A stretch of 64,000 bases of DNA from Isoetes taiwanensis (GCA_021234155.1 JAJEKV010000057.1:4187821-4251820); one strand, 5' to 3'. Shown: positions 1 to 11,500, numbered from the stretch's first letter. Notes: generated from the letters alone by a model not told the origin. Program-made: numbers and translations.

Positions 1-6
1 AAAATA

Positions 7-38
7 CCTTCCTTCCTTCCTTCCTTCCTTCCTTCCTC
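7..38. repeat. TTCC microsatellite
   Basis: About eight copies of the tetramer CTTC/TTCC stand at the left edge. It is a simple repeat with no coding sense; the true left limit may lie outside the window. Confidence 0.9.
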
Positions 39-360
39 CCTTACAAAGCCTTTAGATATCAGAAATACACAAATTATTAATGAAATTATTATAATTGTCA
101 ATACTAAAACTGATCAACAACTAGCTATTTTATAGATCTATTGCGTATGACACGATTTTGTATTAAAGATGTTGCTCTTTTCATCCTCTGCCTTTTCCAA
201 TTTCGGCCCTAGCAACAAATATGCTTTGAAGTTGTAGTCTAAATGAGGTTTTAATCTAACAATTAAGCTACGATGCTTGACAATATTGAATGCAACAGGT
301 GAAATTGGCAATATAATATCCTAGTTCTACTGAGGTAAGACATTAAACTACAATAATAAT

Positions 361-391
361 GGAATAGAATAGAATACAATACAATACAATT
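361..391. repeat. Pentamer tract (GAATA/CAATA)
   Basis: A run of GAATA then CAATA units is followed by a sequence ending in ATTGTCCGT, which faintly resembles the tail junction (ATCGTCCACGG) of the LINE copies at 10.35 and 34.6 kb. It may be a diverged LINE tail; the match is too short to be sure. Confidence 0.45.
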
Positions 392-835
392 ATTGTCCGT
401 AATGTTGTGAGGCCACTGGACTTGTGTAGTGCTTGCGAGCTTCCCTGTTGGGTCGCTACGAGCAAATCAAGCTTAGATAATGTAGCCCTTTGGTAGGCTT
501 CTGTCAGTCCTATATGATACTCGCACCTCACTTATAATTGGTTTCATGGCTATGCGAGAGTGCTTTATTATCACCACCTTTGAGCTGCATACGTTTTGCG
601 AGCTCCCTTGATCCACATCTCAAATTATGAGGCCTCAATTTTGGTGTACCAATTTTCGAATGTGGAGATGGAGCACTAGCCGGCAAGTTATACCCGCTCT
701 GTCTTGGTGGTCGGTCGAAGGTTCCCTTCATTGTCCCAACATTTCTCATGTTCTACTATTGTGGAACATAGTATTGGTACCCAACAATGGTGTCCGCGGC
801 AACAGAGTCGCACTGACCTAGCACATTAGTAAATC

Positions 836-905
836 CGATTACTATCAGAATTAAAAAACTCACTCCGAAGGGTTTTCGAGGATAAACTTTAATAGTAATG
901 GGATC
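836..905 (-). mobile_element. LINE 3'-UTR fragment (pentamer-tailed family)
   Basis: This block (TTACTA...GATTAAAAA...CCGAAGGGTTTTCG...TAGTA.CAATGGGATC type) matches by eye the 3'-UTR segment of LINE copies at 10444-10507, 10990-11075 and 34780-34860. No coding part is left, and the tail junction is not clearly retained. It is a decayed fragment whose orientation comes only from the other copies. Confidence 0.5.
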
Positions 906-1046
906 GTTAGTGCGCAATTATTAATTTTCAGACTGTCATCTTTGTTCTGAATTTTCCCACTGCCACCTCTGTCTTGCTTGCTTCTTTCCTACTGCGCATT
1001 ATTCTGGCCCCTCTATGTGTAGAGGCGACAGTTTGAACCATGGTCT

Positions 1047-1240
1047 ACATTCTGTCATTTCTACCAGGGATCGCAGTTGGGGTCATAAGCCCCTGCACCG
1101 ATAACATCCTGTATAAACTTCTAAGCATTCTTGTTTTCTACATTTTGAGATCCTTTTAGAGCTTTGAACAGAGCTATGAATAATTAAAACAAATCAAACA
1201 TACAAGATCGTCTATGTAGAATTATTATTCTTACTAATAA
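1047..1240. repeat. SINE-like short repeat, copy 1
   Basis: About 190 bases align by eye with 4541-4716 in the same orientation (shared blocks TACCAGGGATCGCA, CCCCTGCAC, AACTTCTAAGCATTCTTG, TTTAGAGCTTTGAACA and CAAACATACAAGATC). Both copies end in an ATT-rich tract. No open frame is present. No flanking duplication is visible for this copy. The GCGATCCCTGG string on the minus strand looks vaguely like a tRNA-type B box, so a tRNA-derived SINE is possible but unproven. Confidence 0.55.
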
Positions 1241-1740
1241 CAAGTTCTCGAAAACACGGTTTTATTCTCGAGACATAAAATCGTAAATATATCTGCAATA
1301 TTTAGGCATCCTAAATAAGCAGTTGCCAGTGCCTTGCATATTATCGTTAGTTTGATGCATAAACACTTCATAAACTTCCTAACATGGAGCAAGCCTAATG
1401 GGTTCTGCCTATGAACTTAGATGGAGTTTTCGGACGGTGGCGCTCAGGGCTGCCGGCTTTTTTCCTTGTAACTTGAGCATCTGGACTCCGTTTTCGATGA
1501 TCTTTAGTTCGTTGGAAAGCTTGTTCTGAGAGCTTTCTGTCAACATCAATTTTGTTAGGGTTTGCTATCAGGTTAAGGGCCGGATTTGGGTCCGCTGATT
1601 TCGGCCACTTATAAGGGATGGAAAAGTCAGATATTGGTCCAGCATCCAAGGCGGTGGCAAAACGGCGTGAGTCTACCACCAGCTTGGTGATACATGATCC
1701 CCCAGTTGCTGCGCAAAAATAAGTAAATAATTCAATTGGA

Positions 1741-2290
1741 AGTTCTTTGCCTTCGGTGGTGGCTACTCCAGTGGTTCTTCAAGAAAGGGATTTTCCTCCC
1801 TTGCAAGGCACTGTGAGTAAGGGAGCGGAAGTTAATGGGAATTTGCATCAAACAGGTACAGATTCCAGTCCTAATGTAGTTCCTCAGCCTCGGGCAAGTG
1901 ATAGTGTTTGGAAGTCATCTGATTCTGTTACAAAAGTTTCATATCAAAGAGTTAGTGATTCGCTTTGTAAGGATATATCTAGTGCATCTAGAAAGGTAAG
2001 GGTAGAAGCTGCTTTACAAGTGTTGTCTGAAGGGAGTAAGGATGAGTTGTTGGCAATCTTGGACACATTGAAAGCCCGACAGATTCAACTTCAACAACAA
2101 TTGCCTCCAGATGACATATTTTTACCTGTCTGACTGTCAGAATATAGTTCATCAAGCCCGACAGATTCAACTTCAATAACAATTGCCTCCAGATGACATA
2201 TTTTACCAGTCTGACTGTCAGAATATAGTTCATCAAGCTTCTAGTATTCCTGTGGTTGAAGTGAACCATTAAGCTCATATTAAGTATGCT
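1741..2290 (+). pseudogene. LINE ORF1-like N-terminal fragment
   Basis: A frame of about 125 codons carries a FPPLQG motif, a Ser/Val-rich linker and a Gln-rich stretch ending LPPDDIF. The same DDIF..SDCQ segment, followed by IPVVEV, recurs on the minus strand at about 60180-60284, where it leads into a DUF4283-like domain. That link suggests the start of a plant LINE ORF1 or a related gag-like protein. An 82-bp tandem duplication (2074-2155 and 2156-2237) shifts the frame, and a stop follows the second IPVVEV. No ATG is evident at the start. A decayed host gene using the same domain cannot be excluded. Confidence 0.5.
2074..2237 (+). repeat. 82-bp tandem duplication
   Basis: Two adjacent copies start at the string AAGCCCGACAGATTC, with period 82. 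Because 82 is not a multiple of three, the duplication itself shifts the reading frame of the ORF1-like fragment that contains it. Confidence 0.85.
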
Positions 2291-2299
2291 GAGATTTTA

Positions 2300-4500
2300 G
2301 TAAATTGAGTGCCCCTTTATACATTTTCTAGTAAGCAATAAATTATCATAGCAAAAAGGGGAGCATTAGGTAAAGATGATATACCAACGGACTAACTTGC
2401 CATGTGCATGCTCTAGTTGTTGTGCTGTTAGAGGAGAAGTCTTGCTATTTTTGGCAACTGATGCTTTTTGACCATTTTGTGCACAACAATATATCGTACG
2501 TTTTAAACTATTATAATAATCATTCAATTTCTATTTGTTACGTTTCCTTTTATCAGCACAAACGTGCATGCTAAATGTGCATCTTTACCTGGGTTTCCTT
2601 ATCTTGTTCTAAGCAATGCCACAAATGATTTTCGTGAATCCGTGTAAGATGCTTTGAAAGGACAAATTTTTAGTTGAAGCAAATCCACCACCTGTAAGCA
2701 ACCACCCATAAGAAAAAGATAAGAATATTAAAGCTCACTTCTGATACCTTTTTTCTTACTGAAATTCTACCAATGACACATTCACACCTTTATCTTCTTT
2801 CATACATATTGCAAAAGTGAGAGAAACAGGTTAAGCAATTAAGTATATGAATCTAAAAGCTAAAATCCAAGGACAAAGAGATAAGACTTTAAGATTGAAT
2901 TAAAAGCTGCACTGGATCTATATGGACATTCCAGTGAAGAGGCAATATTAAGATTTATTTAAAACATGTGCTCAGAAGAGTAAAATTGCATGTTACCCTA
3001 TTATTTCAGTGGTAATATGCCATTACATCAGTTTAAGCATACCAATTGTGTAGCAGTGCATCTTCTGAAGCTAGGTGTACCTCCAAAACGTATATATACT
3101 ATATCAACTGCTTCACATATGTTCTAATGTTGATTTTCAAATGCATATTTTGTCCAAAAATCCAAGAAATGATCTGTAGACTTCCAACTGGCAGTTTGAA
3201 AATTGAATAATGCCATTTAAGTGCCGTTGAACCTGTAGAATGTTTACATGCTTATTAGTTAAAGACTTTTTATATTGGTTCTACTTTCAAATCTAAGGAA
3301 CCTGGACAATATTGGGCAAATATTTATGCCTATGCCATTTGAAAAGCACTTGAGAGAGGCAAGAACCTTCCATACTCTGCTATAGGAAAAGAAAAATGCA
3401 ATAAGAAATCCAATTCAAAGCAAAGCAAAAGGCATGCAAGGCTTCTATAGAAGTAAAGTAGAACCAGAACACAGTCTGCAGATTTTAGATAATCTAAGTA
3501 AGAAAACATGGAGCTCGTCAAAAATAATAAATACAGAATAAAAACTCAGTACTTTTGCAATCTAGATTTTGAAATCTAATATTTAAAACCTTTGTTTGCA
3601 ATATTTCTATAGCTCTAGCTCCTTAGCTGCAAGAAACAATAAAAGGTAGACATTATTGCTATTCCAGCAATAATATTTGCATAAACCTGCAAAGTGAAAG
3701 AAATAAGGCATGAAAGATTATCTGGTATGGCAATGTCAGGAAGTTAAAATCGAGTGGGAAGCACCAGCCATATCCAGAGGAAATCAAAATAGATAAAACT
3801 TTCAATGAACTAATGGCCTCCCAGCTTGAAAGTATTGTTGTTAAAATAGTGATCGATCTTGTGAAGAAAGCCACAACATTTTCCTGACAGTTTGGAGAGA
3901 ACCCAATCCACCCATAATGGATATCTTCTCAAAGCATTTGGAAGAACCCAATTATCCTTGATAATGGTTTTTCAAAGCTAAAATGTTATGAAAAGCTCAA
4001 AGACCCATTTACATAAGACGTACACAAAACGAAGAAACCGGAGAAAGATATCACCTAGGCTTGGCCGTATCCAGACATTCTCACCTCCGTTTCTTTGAAT
4101 CCTACTTTGAAAGTTGTCTGAAACACCAGCATAGCAGCATTCTACATCCAGAAAGCATGCAATAAGCATTTCACACAGACCATAGAAAAGAAGACAGATA
4201 TTATACGGACTGGACTAACCCTAACTCACAATTTGGAGCTTTGAATCCATCCTTAAGCCATCTGCATGCCTAGATCATCACCTGTAGGCATAGACGATCC
4301 TATCAAAAATAATCCGAGAGCATGCCGGGTCCAAAAGGGAAAGGCACCTTAAAATGCGAATTTCTCAAATCATGGGAAAAACTGCACTCGATGTTTGGAA
4401 TACCGAAAATGTTTTCCGGCAACTAAAAGCCTTAGAACCTTAGAAAACTAACCGGAAAAAAAAAAAAATACAAGAAGTTTCCCACTTGCCGAAAAACCCA
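2300..4500. other. No recognisable gene
   Basis: This AT-rich stretch has only short, incoherent reading frames on both strands. I see no protein family, RNA gene or clear repeat in it. Confidence 0.5.
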
Positions 4501-4517
4501 AATTTAAACAATAGGTA

Positions 4518-4740
4518 TATGGCAGGGTTGTAACCTCTTATCCACTTTATTCTGTTATTCCTACCAGGGATCGCAATTGGCCCCTGCACTGATAACATCC
4601 TATAAAACTTCTAAGCATTCTTGTTAGCTACACTTTGAGCTCTTAGAGCTTTGAACAAAGTTATGAAATTGAATGAATCAAACATACAAGATCAACTATA
4701 TAATATTATTATTATTTATGTGGCAGGGTTGTAATCTCTT
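4518..4740. mobile_element. SINE-like element, copy 2, with ~20-bp target duplication
   Basis: A core of about 176 bases (4541-4716) homologous to 1047-1240 is bracketed by a near-perfect direct repeat, TATGGCAGGGTTGTAACCTC at 4518 and the same with a few changes at 4717. Flanking duplications of this length are typical of LINE-driven retroposition. The right end is rich in ATT, as in a 3' tail. There is no coding capacity. Confidence 0.6.
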
Positions 4741-4741
4741 C

Positions 4742-5340
4742 GTGGTCGGATTTATATGAAGAAGTATGACTTCTGCCAGCTTGCTTCTATTCTGAAATCC
4801 CAAAAGCTGCAACTAGCCCAAAGATCCTGGCTTTCTCTAGATTGTCTCTGTTCGATTTTGAAGATCTTTCCTTGATCCCTTCTTGGCGTTTTTGAGGCTT
4901 GAAAATCACTTGTTCCAGGATGGAATGAACTAGGCAGCTAGACACATCTACTCATTCGAGAGGAACTTTCCGGGAACTGTATCAAAAATCCCCACAAAAA
5001 TGCCCTTAAGGAGCGAAACAGAGTCTTTAGAGCCAGTGAATCCAATGTAACTTCGAAAACCTTAAACAATGTCAACCGATTAGTTAATCTTAAGCTCCTT
5101 ACTGGAGCTTTACATAGATATACGAAACCGCTTGAAGCCCAGAGATAGATTTATAATGCCAAGCATAACCACAGCCGGACCGGACTAAGCCCACAGAACA
5201 AGACTGTGACTCAAGAATAGAACGGACTTAGGATAAGGAAATATACCACGAGATACTAGAAATAAGACCCATGCATCAAAATAAGAGAACCCCTTGCACC
5301 CTTTGAACATCGCACAGAGCAAGAGAATATAATCGTAACA
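4742..5340 (+). other. Probable 5' LTR region of the Ty3 element (left end unresolved)
   Basis: The stretch ends in AACA at 5340, one base before a tRNA-iMet primer-binding site, as expected for the end of a 5' LTR. I could not find the matching 3' LTR, so the left boundary is unknown and some of this may be host DNA. Confidence 0.4.
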
Positions 5341-5341
5341 G

Positions 5342-5353
5342 TGGTATCAGAGC
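5342..5353 (+). other. Primer-binding site, tRNA-iMet
   Basis: TGGTATCAGAGC is the classic plant LTR-retrotransposon primer-binding site, complementary to the 3' end of initiator tRNA-Met. It lies one base after a CA-ending sequence and about 45 bases before the first gag ATG. Confidence 0.9.
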
Positions 5354-5386
5354 CTGAGTTGCGACTTGGACCTTGAGTAACTGAGA

Positions 5387-6442
5387 TGGAGCACGACGAG
5401 ACTAGTGCAGGCACACATACTGTAGCAGGAAGGTGAATCCTATGGAGGAGGAACCTGATGTACGAGGGCTAGCTGCTCGCGTACAGGAAACCCAGAAGAA
5501 CCTAGAGACCATGCAGAGTGGAGTGAGGACTTGCTGGGTGTGCAGCAGAGCCTCAATGCAGTATTAAACACTCAGACTGCTATTAGAATGGTATTAGAGA
5601 CCCTTGCTGGCACGGATGGCCATGGGAAGTCTGCAGAGAAAGGGAAGTCTCCAGCAGTTGTGGTGGTGAACCCGGATGTACCTGGTACTAGTGCTGTTGT
5701 GGAGCAGTCACTGAAGGGTTCCAGATTGAGCAAGGAGGACATAAGCAGTCTCGAATACACGAAAAACCCGGATTGGGATGGGAAAGGCATTGCTGAGGAG
5801 GCGATGGCTTGGATTGACAAGCTTGAAACCTTTTTTGAGGCTACCAATAAAGGTGATAAGGCGCGGCTGTTCATTGCGCAGATGCAGCTGAAATCGGACG
5901 CTTGTAGTTGGTGGAATGATCCTATCATGAAGAAAAAGGTGAATACCTGGTCTGATTTTAGAAAGTACTTTATGGGAGAGTATGCACCTCAGCATGATGC
6001 TCGTGACGCGCTTGAGAAGCTGCGGTACTGTAAGCAGACAGGTTCTCTTCGTGCTTATATCAATAAGGTATGGGGTTATATCCACAGGGTTGGAGACTTG
6101 TCCGAGGCTCCACAGGTTGATTTCTTTCTAAGTGGTCTATCCAGTATTGCTCTCAAGAAGCGGATAATCGGATTGAAGCCCGAGGATTTTGAGAGGGCGA
6201 CGATGTTGGCTCGTCAGCTTGGGGAAGAGGATGTGTCCTTTAAGAGGATGTTCCGGAAATTCTCAAATAAGAAAAACAGGTTTTTCAAAAAGAAAAATTC
6301 TGAACAGTCTAAGCCTAAGTCTGCAGGTAGAGAGTCCAAGAAGCGTAAGACGGACTCTAAATCTAGTGGTCCCAAGAAGGGGATTTTCTGCTATAGATAT
6401 AGAGAGCCTGGGCACATTAGTCGTGAATGCTCTCAGCCATAG
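5387..6442 (+). pseudogene. Ty3 gag
   Basis: The likely start is the ATG at 5387 (MEHDETSAG), with frameshifts before 5442 and near 5525; from 5531 the frame is open to the TAG at 6440. The core has the retrotransposon gag signature (AWIDKLETFF, WWND, F..YF..EY.P). A Lys-rich basic tail leads to the zinc knuckle CYRYREPGHISREC, where the second Cys of CX2CX4HX4C is Tyr, so zinc binding should be impaired. The frame continues past the TAG for about 65 codons. Gag normally forms the particle that packages the element RNA. Confidence 0.85.
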
Positions 6443-6615
6443 AACAAAAAAGTTGATAACAAGAAAGCAAACATGACTGAAAAAACTGAAGAAGTGTTGG
6501 AATCTAAGACAGTTTCAGCCATCACCATGGAAGAGTTGTGTGCGCTGGATAAGCCCGCAAGCAAGGACATACTGGATATGTTTGCTGGACGGGTTATTAG
6601 ATTCTTGGGCAGAAT

Positions 6616-7245
6616 ATGGGCCGAAACATCGTAATGTTATTGGATTGTGGCTCTTCTGACATGTTTATCTCTTCTAAGTTGGTGGAAGAACTGCATTTAC
6701 CTTGTATAAAGACTAATAAGTACAAGGTAGATGGTCCTTTTGTGAACGATTCTCAGGTGGAAGATCGTAAAGCTATTGGGGTGCCCTTGAACATTCAAGG
6801 CTACCAATAAAAGCTTGATTTTGACCTCTTGGATGTTGACCGATATGATGTGGTGCTGGGGATAATATGGTTGCAACGGGTTAAGCCTACTGCAATAGAT
6901 TGGAATACTCACCAGGTGACGCTGAAGCACGATGGACGCGAGATATATCTGCAAGGAAGTCCTTTGGTAGAAGCTTCCAAGATCGTATCGTCGCTTCAGG
7001 TCAAGAAACTAGTACGTAAATCCTCCAAATGTTTTCTTCTATTTATTGATGAATGTTATCCTACTTTTAAGTGCTGTCACATGAGTGCTAATAGTGAGGT
7101 CATGGAGAATCCAAAGGGCCAAAAAGAGTTGCAAGATATGTTGTATGAATTTCAGGACATGTTTCCTGAGGAATTGCCTGAAGGTTTTCCCCCTAGTAGA
7201 GAGATGGAAATTGGTTTAGAGCCTGGATCTAACCTGTGTTTCGTA
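6616..7245 (+). pseudogene. Ty3 aspartic protease and linker
   Basis: The active-site segment reads LLDCGSSDMFIS, with D-C-G in place of the usual D-S/T-G. About 65 codons on, a TAA interrupts the frame before a D.Y.DVVLGIIWL segment, the conserved second part of retropepsin. The linker F.DMFPEELPEG.PP leads to the RT. The frame shifts by one base near 7235. Protease would normally cut the gag-pol polyprotein; this copy cannot give a complete enzyme. Confidence 0.8.
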
Positions 7246-8043
7246 GCTCTTATAGATTGTCCATATTAGAACAAGAGGAGGTAAAGAAGCAGGTTCATGA
7301 GCTATTAGACAAAGGATTTGTGAGGCTTAACAAATCCCCTTATGGTGCTCCTGTAGTTAAGAAAAAGGACGGATCAATACGGATGTGTATTGATTATCGT
7401 GCCTTGAATAAGATCACAATCAAGAATAAGTACCATTTGCCTAGGATTGATGAGATCATGGATAGATTAACATGAGCTAAGTATTTTTCTAAGTTGGATT
7501 TGCGTAGTGGTTATCAATAGATAAGGATGAAGGAGTAGGATGTAGATAAGACTGCTTTAGGACCACCTTTAGTCTGATTTTGAATTTTTGGTGATGCCTT
7601 TCGGACTAACGAATGCTCCTGCTACTTTTTCCAGAATAATGAATGAGATTTTTGCAGGATGTCTTGATACTTTTGTTGAAGTATTCTTAGGTGATATCCT
7701 GGTGTATAGTAAAACCTTAGATGACTATTTGGATCATTTGCATTCTGTGCTAACTCTGCTCAGCCAGCATAAGTTGTATGCAAAGATGTCAAAGTGTGAA
7801 TTTCTAAAAGCACAGGTGGAATATTTGGGCCACATTGTATCTGCGGTAGGTGTAGGTATGGATCCCAAGAAGACGGAGGCAATCCAATCTTGGCCAGTGC
7901 CAAAGAATATATGTGAGTTGCGTAGTTTCTTGGCATTGGCCAGTTATTATCGCAGATTCATCTGGAAGTTTGCCAAGATTGCAGCTGCTCTAACTATGTT
8001 ATTGAAAACTAATGTCTATTGGCAATGGACAGCGAAGCAATAG
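7236..8043 (+). pseudogene. Ty3 reverse transcriptase
   Basis: RT motifs appear in order: [60 protein letters not shown], then FLGDILVYS at the catalytic box and YLGHIVS. The box should be YLDDILVYS, so one of the two catalytic Asp residues is Gly. There are stops after DRLT (TGA), after SGYQ (TAG) and after RMKE (TAG), and indels lie near 7560-7590. The enzyme would copy element RNA to DNA but is inactive here. Confidence 0.9.
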
Positions 8044-8300
8044 TAGGCAATGAATATGATGAAGAGGTTGCTGACCTCGGCACCTATTCTGTTGATTCCA
8101 TATATGAATAAACCTTATGAGGTTTACACGGATGCATGTGGTTATGCCATTGGTGCTGTTATCCAGGATGGTAGGGTTTGGCGTACAGAAGTCGCCAACT
8201 CAATGCTGCTGAGAAGAACTAGTCCACCTATGAGCAGGATTTACTGGCGATGGTTTATGCGCTCCTATTTATTTCTTTTTACGACAGATAAAAGCCCGAA
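8044..8300 (+). pseudogene. Ty3 RNase H fragment
   Basis: After two TAG codons the frame resumes with LTSAPIL and then VYTDACGYAIGAV, the first RNase H strand with its catalytic Asp. A second frame holds RQLNAAEKN, a TAG, and STYEQDLLAMVYAL, the next conserved block. Homology stops here and no integrase follows. Confidence 0.8.
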
Positions 8301-8661
8301 TCTACCCACATGAAGCACGCAGAACCAAAGAAACATATAAGCGCCAGCCATCAGACTTCGAGGAAGAGCTAGCAGAGAATGTGAACTCATTCTTTTACGA
8401 GAATTAGACAAGGCTGTACTCGATTTGAAGCCAAGGACCAAGGATCTGCCGGTTAGATTGAATCATACCATTTCATCATTGTCTTGCAGCAGCTATATCA
8501 AGAGCATCCTGAAGCTTGGCTATGGCGTCGGCGAAGTGGGCGGTTGGCGGGGATTGCTTGAAGACGGTGGGGAGATTATAGTAGGGTTATGTGCCAAAAT
8601 GGTTGGGAAATAATGTATTATTTCATCATCCAGCCATTTGATCGAGATTCTAGAATCGGCG

Positions 8662-8702
8662 ACCATGCATGTCTCGCATGCATGCGTGCATTGCATGCAT
8701 TT
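8662..8702. promoter_or_regulatory. Cluster of CATGCA (RY-type) motifs
   Basis: Several CATGCA/TGCATG motifs sit within 40 bases (CCATGCATGT, GCATGCATGCG, TTGCATGCATT). CATGCA is the RY element bound by plant B3-domain factors. No convincing gene follows, but a TAGGGTTTT telo-box-like string lies at about 9021-9029 and a splice-donor-like CAG/GTACAT at about 9085. Chance enrichment is possible. Confidence 0.3.
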
Positions 8703-9574
8703 TCTGGTTGGGAGATTGCCATTTATGTCGCGGTTCTTCATCAACATCTCATCGGTGCTTTCTCATCTCTCTCAGCAGTACCTTATTCTCTATTCTTTGC
8801 AACCCATTATTTGTCGCGTGGCATGCGTGACCAGTTGTGTGGCACACGTGATTAGCCCCTCCACTTTGAGAGATTTGTTTTTTCACATTTGTTTTAGTGT
8901 TAATGATGTGCAGTACAGGTTGGCAAGCGCCAGCAAAATCGATTTCTCCATTCATGGGTTTTTTGGAAGCGATTTCTCAGCTTACTTTGGGGCAAGCCCC
9001 TTGTCGAAGGCTTATCACTAGGGTTTTTTCTCAAAAACCCAAAAGGGCGGGGATTTTCAATCCCGATGATAAGCTTTCAGCAGGTACATAAATCAACATC
9101 TATTAGCATTGTATTTTCTGAGGACCAAGTTGTATAATTGGACATTCCCTTTAATTTTCTTTGTGGATAGCTTGCATGTGTGCGGCAACCCACTATCCAC
9201 CATTGTAGAGATGAATGAGAAGCCTACCTATGAGAGTTTTTGTCGTTTTCATATGAGCCTAATTCTAGAACTGTGCACTTAATGTTAGTTTTTTATGGGT
9301 TGTTGTCGGAGAGAACATAATCTAGCTAAAAAGTAGAACCCAACTTTTAAAAGGCAATGGTGTTACTGATGTGTCTAAATTGGAGATAGAGCCGAATTGC
9401 AATGTCTTGCCATTCGAGGACAAAAATCCCATTTTAGATTGCCAGAAAAAGTATATACAGATTGCAGAGCTAACCATCCCATGCAAGTTTCATTTAGTCC
9501 TAAAGCATTTTCAGATGGTATAAGATTGAACATAAAAGATGTCTTTCTAGACCAAGTCCACTTCCACTATTATA

Positions 9575-9650
9575 CAATTGAATTAAATTGAATTGAATGG
9601 AATGGAATTTTATTCTCCACGGAGATCAATAGGTGTATGGGATCCAATCA
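9575..9650 (-). mobile_element. LINE 3' end, short copy
   Basis: An AATTG/GAATGG pentamer-like tract is followed by TTTTATTCTCCACGGAGATC and a TGGGATCC string, which is the reverse complement of the 3' terminus seen in the LINE copies at 10.35 and 34.6 kb. Only the last ~75 bases are recognisable, typical of a 5'-truncated insertion. Confidence 0.6.
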
Positions 9651-10346
9651 AAGATGTACATCATTTTGGTTGTTTTACATTAGTTGCTTGAGAGTCTGGT
9701 TTGATGCTAATGTAGACCTAAATGCCATATGTTCCCATTCTAGGTCTCAACTCAAGAAAAAAATACTTGTGCATGAGTAAAATAGAGATGGTCATGTTTG
9801 CAAAGCGCCCACAACTGCTGCCACAAGACCAGATTGCTTGATTGACATGAAGCATTTAAACAATGGCAATTCTTTGGAATAGTGTGGCAGGTTTTTCTAC
9901 AAAAAACTTGTCTTTTTATCTCATATATATTTTCCGTTATTTGTGAAAGCTTTTTGTGCTTAGTTTTATCCGGCCATAAAAGGGTATTTTGCATTACCAG
10001 CAAAGAGATGAATATGTTCAGGATCTCAATCTCTTCATTGGATAGATGCATCATGGCAGAAATACTTCCTATTTGATCTGATTAGGATCGGTTGTACCTT
10101 ACGTATTATTGCTCTAAAATAAAACATATCCTTTTCTTCAAAAACGAAAAAGAAAACTTGCATCTTGATTCTAAAAGTTGGTTGCTACCTAGATAATGAT
10201 GAAAAAGGATTAGCTGGGCTATAGCCCAGAAAATAAGCAAGTAACTGTTGGTGGCAGAAACACATTGTTATCCTAAGCAGTGCAGTACCACCAAGGGATT
10301 TCTTGCAATGTAGCAATGTATAAACTGCCCCAAACGTATTACAGGT

Positions 10347-10745
10347 AAAATAGAATAGAATAGAATAGAATAGAATATGATTTTATCGTCCACGGAGACC
10401 AACTGGCCTATGGGACCCAAGTACAAAGAGAGAGCGTTTTGACATTACTACCGGGATTAAAAACCCCCACCCGAAGGGTTTTCGGGAAAACCTTAGTAGC
10501 AATAAGGATCTTTGACATCTTTTACGATTATATACATAATCACAAGTACAGCTGAGGTTAATGTCGGACAGGGGGGCATAACTGAGCCCGCGTATCCATT
10601 ACCTCCCGGAGGTACGATCCCAACAAGCCTACAGAGGCCGTGCTCAGTAGCTCATGCAAGGCCTGATGGGGCACAACTAACCGAACGAACATATAACACA
10701 AAGAACTTAAAATCCTATTACAAGCTTGTAAGCAATACAACACAC
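10347..10745 (-). mobile_element. LINE 3'-terminal fragment with GAATA tail
   Basis: A run of AGAAT units (reverse complement of the 3' tail) abuts TTTTATCGTCCACGGAGACC and CTATGGGACCC, the conserved 3' terminus. Upstream on the minus strand, residual coding resembles the LINE at 34.6 kb (ALHELLST, LLGSYLREVMD). It is 5'-truncated and non-coding. Confidence 0.8.
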
Positions 10746-10820
10746 CATGGCCAATGTCTTAAACAACCAATGATGGAACAATGGAAGAATATTGAAGTTT
10801 CTGAAATATAATGCATTGGT

Positions 10821-10915
10821 TTTACTTAGCTTTGGCATGTCGAATTGATTGTACATCCAGCCCACTGCCAAATTCAAAACATTTAACACTAGTTTTAAAG
10901 CAATTAATGTCATAA
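10821..10915. repeat. Direct repeat pair (with 11680-11775)
   Basis: The segment (CTTTGGCATG...CAATTTAAC...TTTTAAAGCAAT) is repeated at 11680-11775 in the same orientation. The LINE copy at 10.9-11.5 kb lies between the two. They are too diverged and too long to be a simple target duplication, so an older tandem duplication that later received the LINE is more likely. Confidence 0.55.
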
Positions 10916-10922
10916 AATTATA

Positions 10923-11500
10923 AGTGAATTGAATTGAATGTCTTTTTATTTTCCATAGAGACCAACTGACCTATGGGACCCAATACAAAAGCGTAGCAGG
11001 CATATTACTGCCCGGATTAATAAATCTCTGCGCAGTGTTTTCGAGGGAAAAACCGTGGTAGCAATAAGACTGTTGACAAGTTATACAAATATACATGACA
11101 AAATATACACATTAAGTGGTTATCCAGGAGCATATCTGAGCCCTCGTATCCATGAACTTCCTAAATGTATCATCTCTGTGATCGCACTGAAGCCTTGCTC
11201 AGTATCATGTATAGCGGCTCGTTGGGCCTGCCACAACAGTGCCAGCTCTGGAAGGTGTGACATTCATCCTCAATGGCTCCCATCTAGTAGCACTGACAAA
11301 GCTTGTTCTAGCGTGGCTTCCTAATCCATCTGTCCATCTCAATTGGAGATGGTGGGCACCTGTGCGAATGGAGGCAATGAGCCTGTGCTTTTTCATGGGC
11401 AGATGTGAATGCAGGTAGCATTGTCATTCCAGCATGGGATTTACGTGTTTCTTGTAATCTGTCATTTTGACCTACTCCAGAGCCCTGGATTCTTAAAGCT
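10923..11500 (-). mobile_element. LINE 3'-terminal fragment with AATTG tail
   Basis: The tail here is GAATTGAATT-like and is followed by TTTCCATAGAGACCAACTG and CTATGGGACCC. The minus strand upstream carries remnants matching the 34.6-kb copy (RPIASIRTGAHH-like, GSHARTSF). This gives a third pentamer type within one LINE family. The copy is 5'-truncated and full of stops. Confidence 0.75.

Larger units (their letters stand above)
5342..8310 (+). mobile_element. Ty3/gypsy retrotransposon, decayed and 3'-truncated
   Basis: The order is primer site, gag with a zinc knuckle, aspartic protease, reverse transcriptase and the start of RNase H, which is the Ty3/gypsy layout. RNase H homology fades near 8300. 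No integrase, polypurine tract or 3' LTR is visible. Several stops and at least three frameshifts break the polyprotein, so the copy is dead. Many stops are TAG where Gln would be expected. Confidence 0.9.

Noticed and set aside
5572-6085. Minus-strand frames opposite the Ty3 gag
   Set aside because: Antisense shadows of a frame with clear gag motifs.
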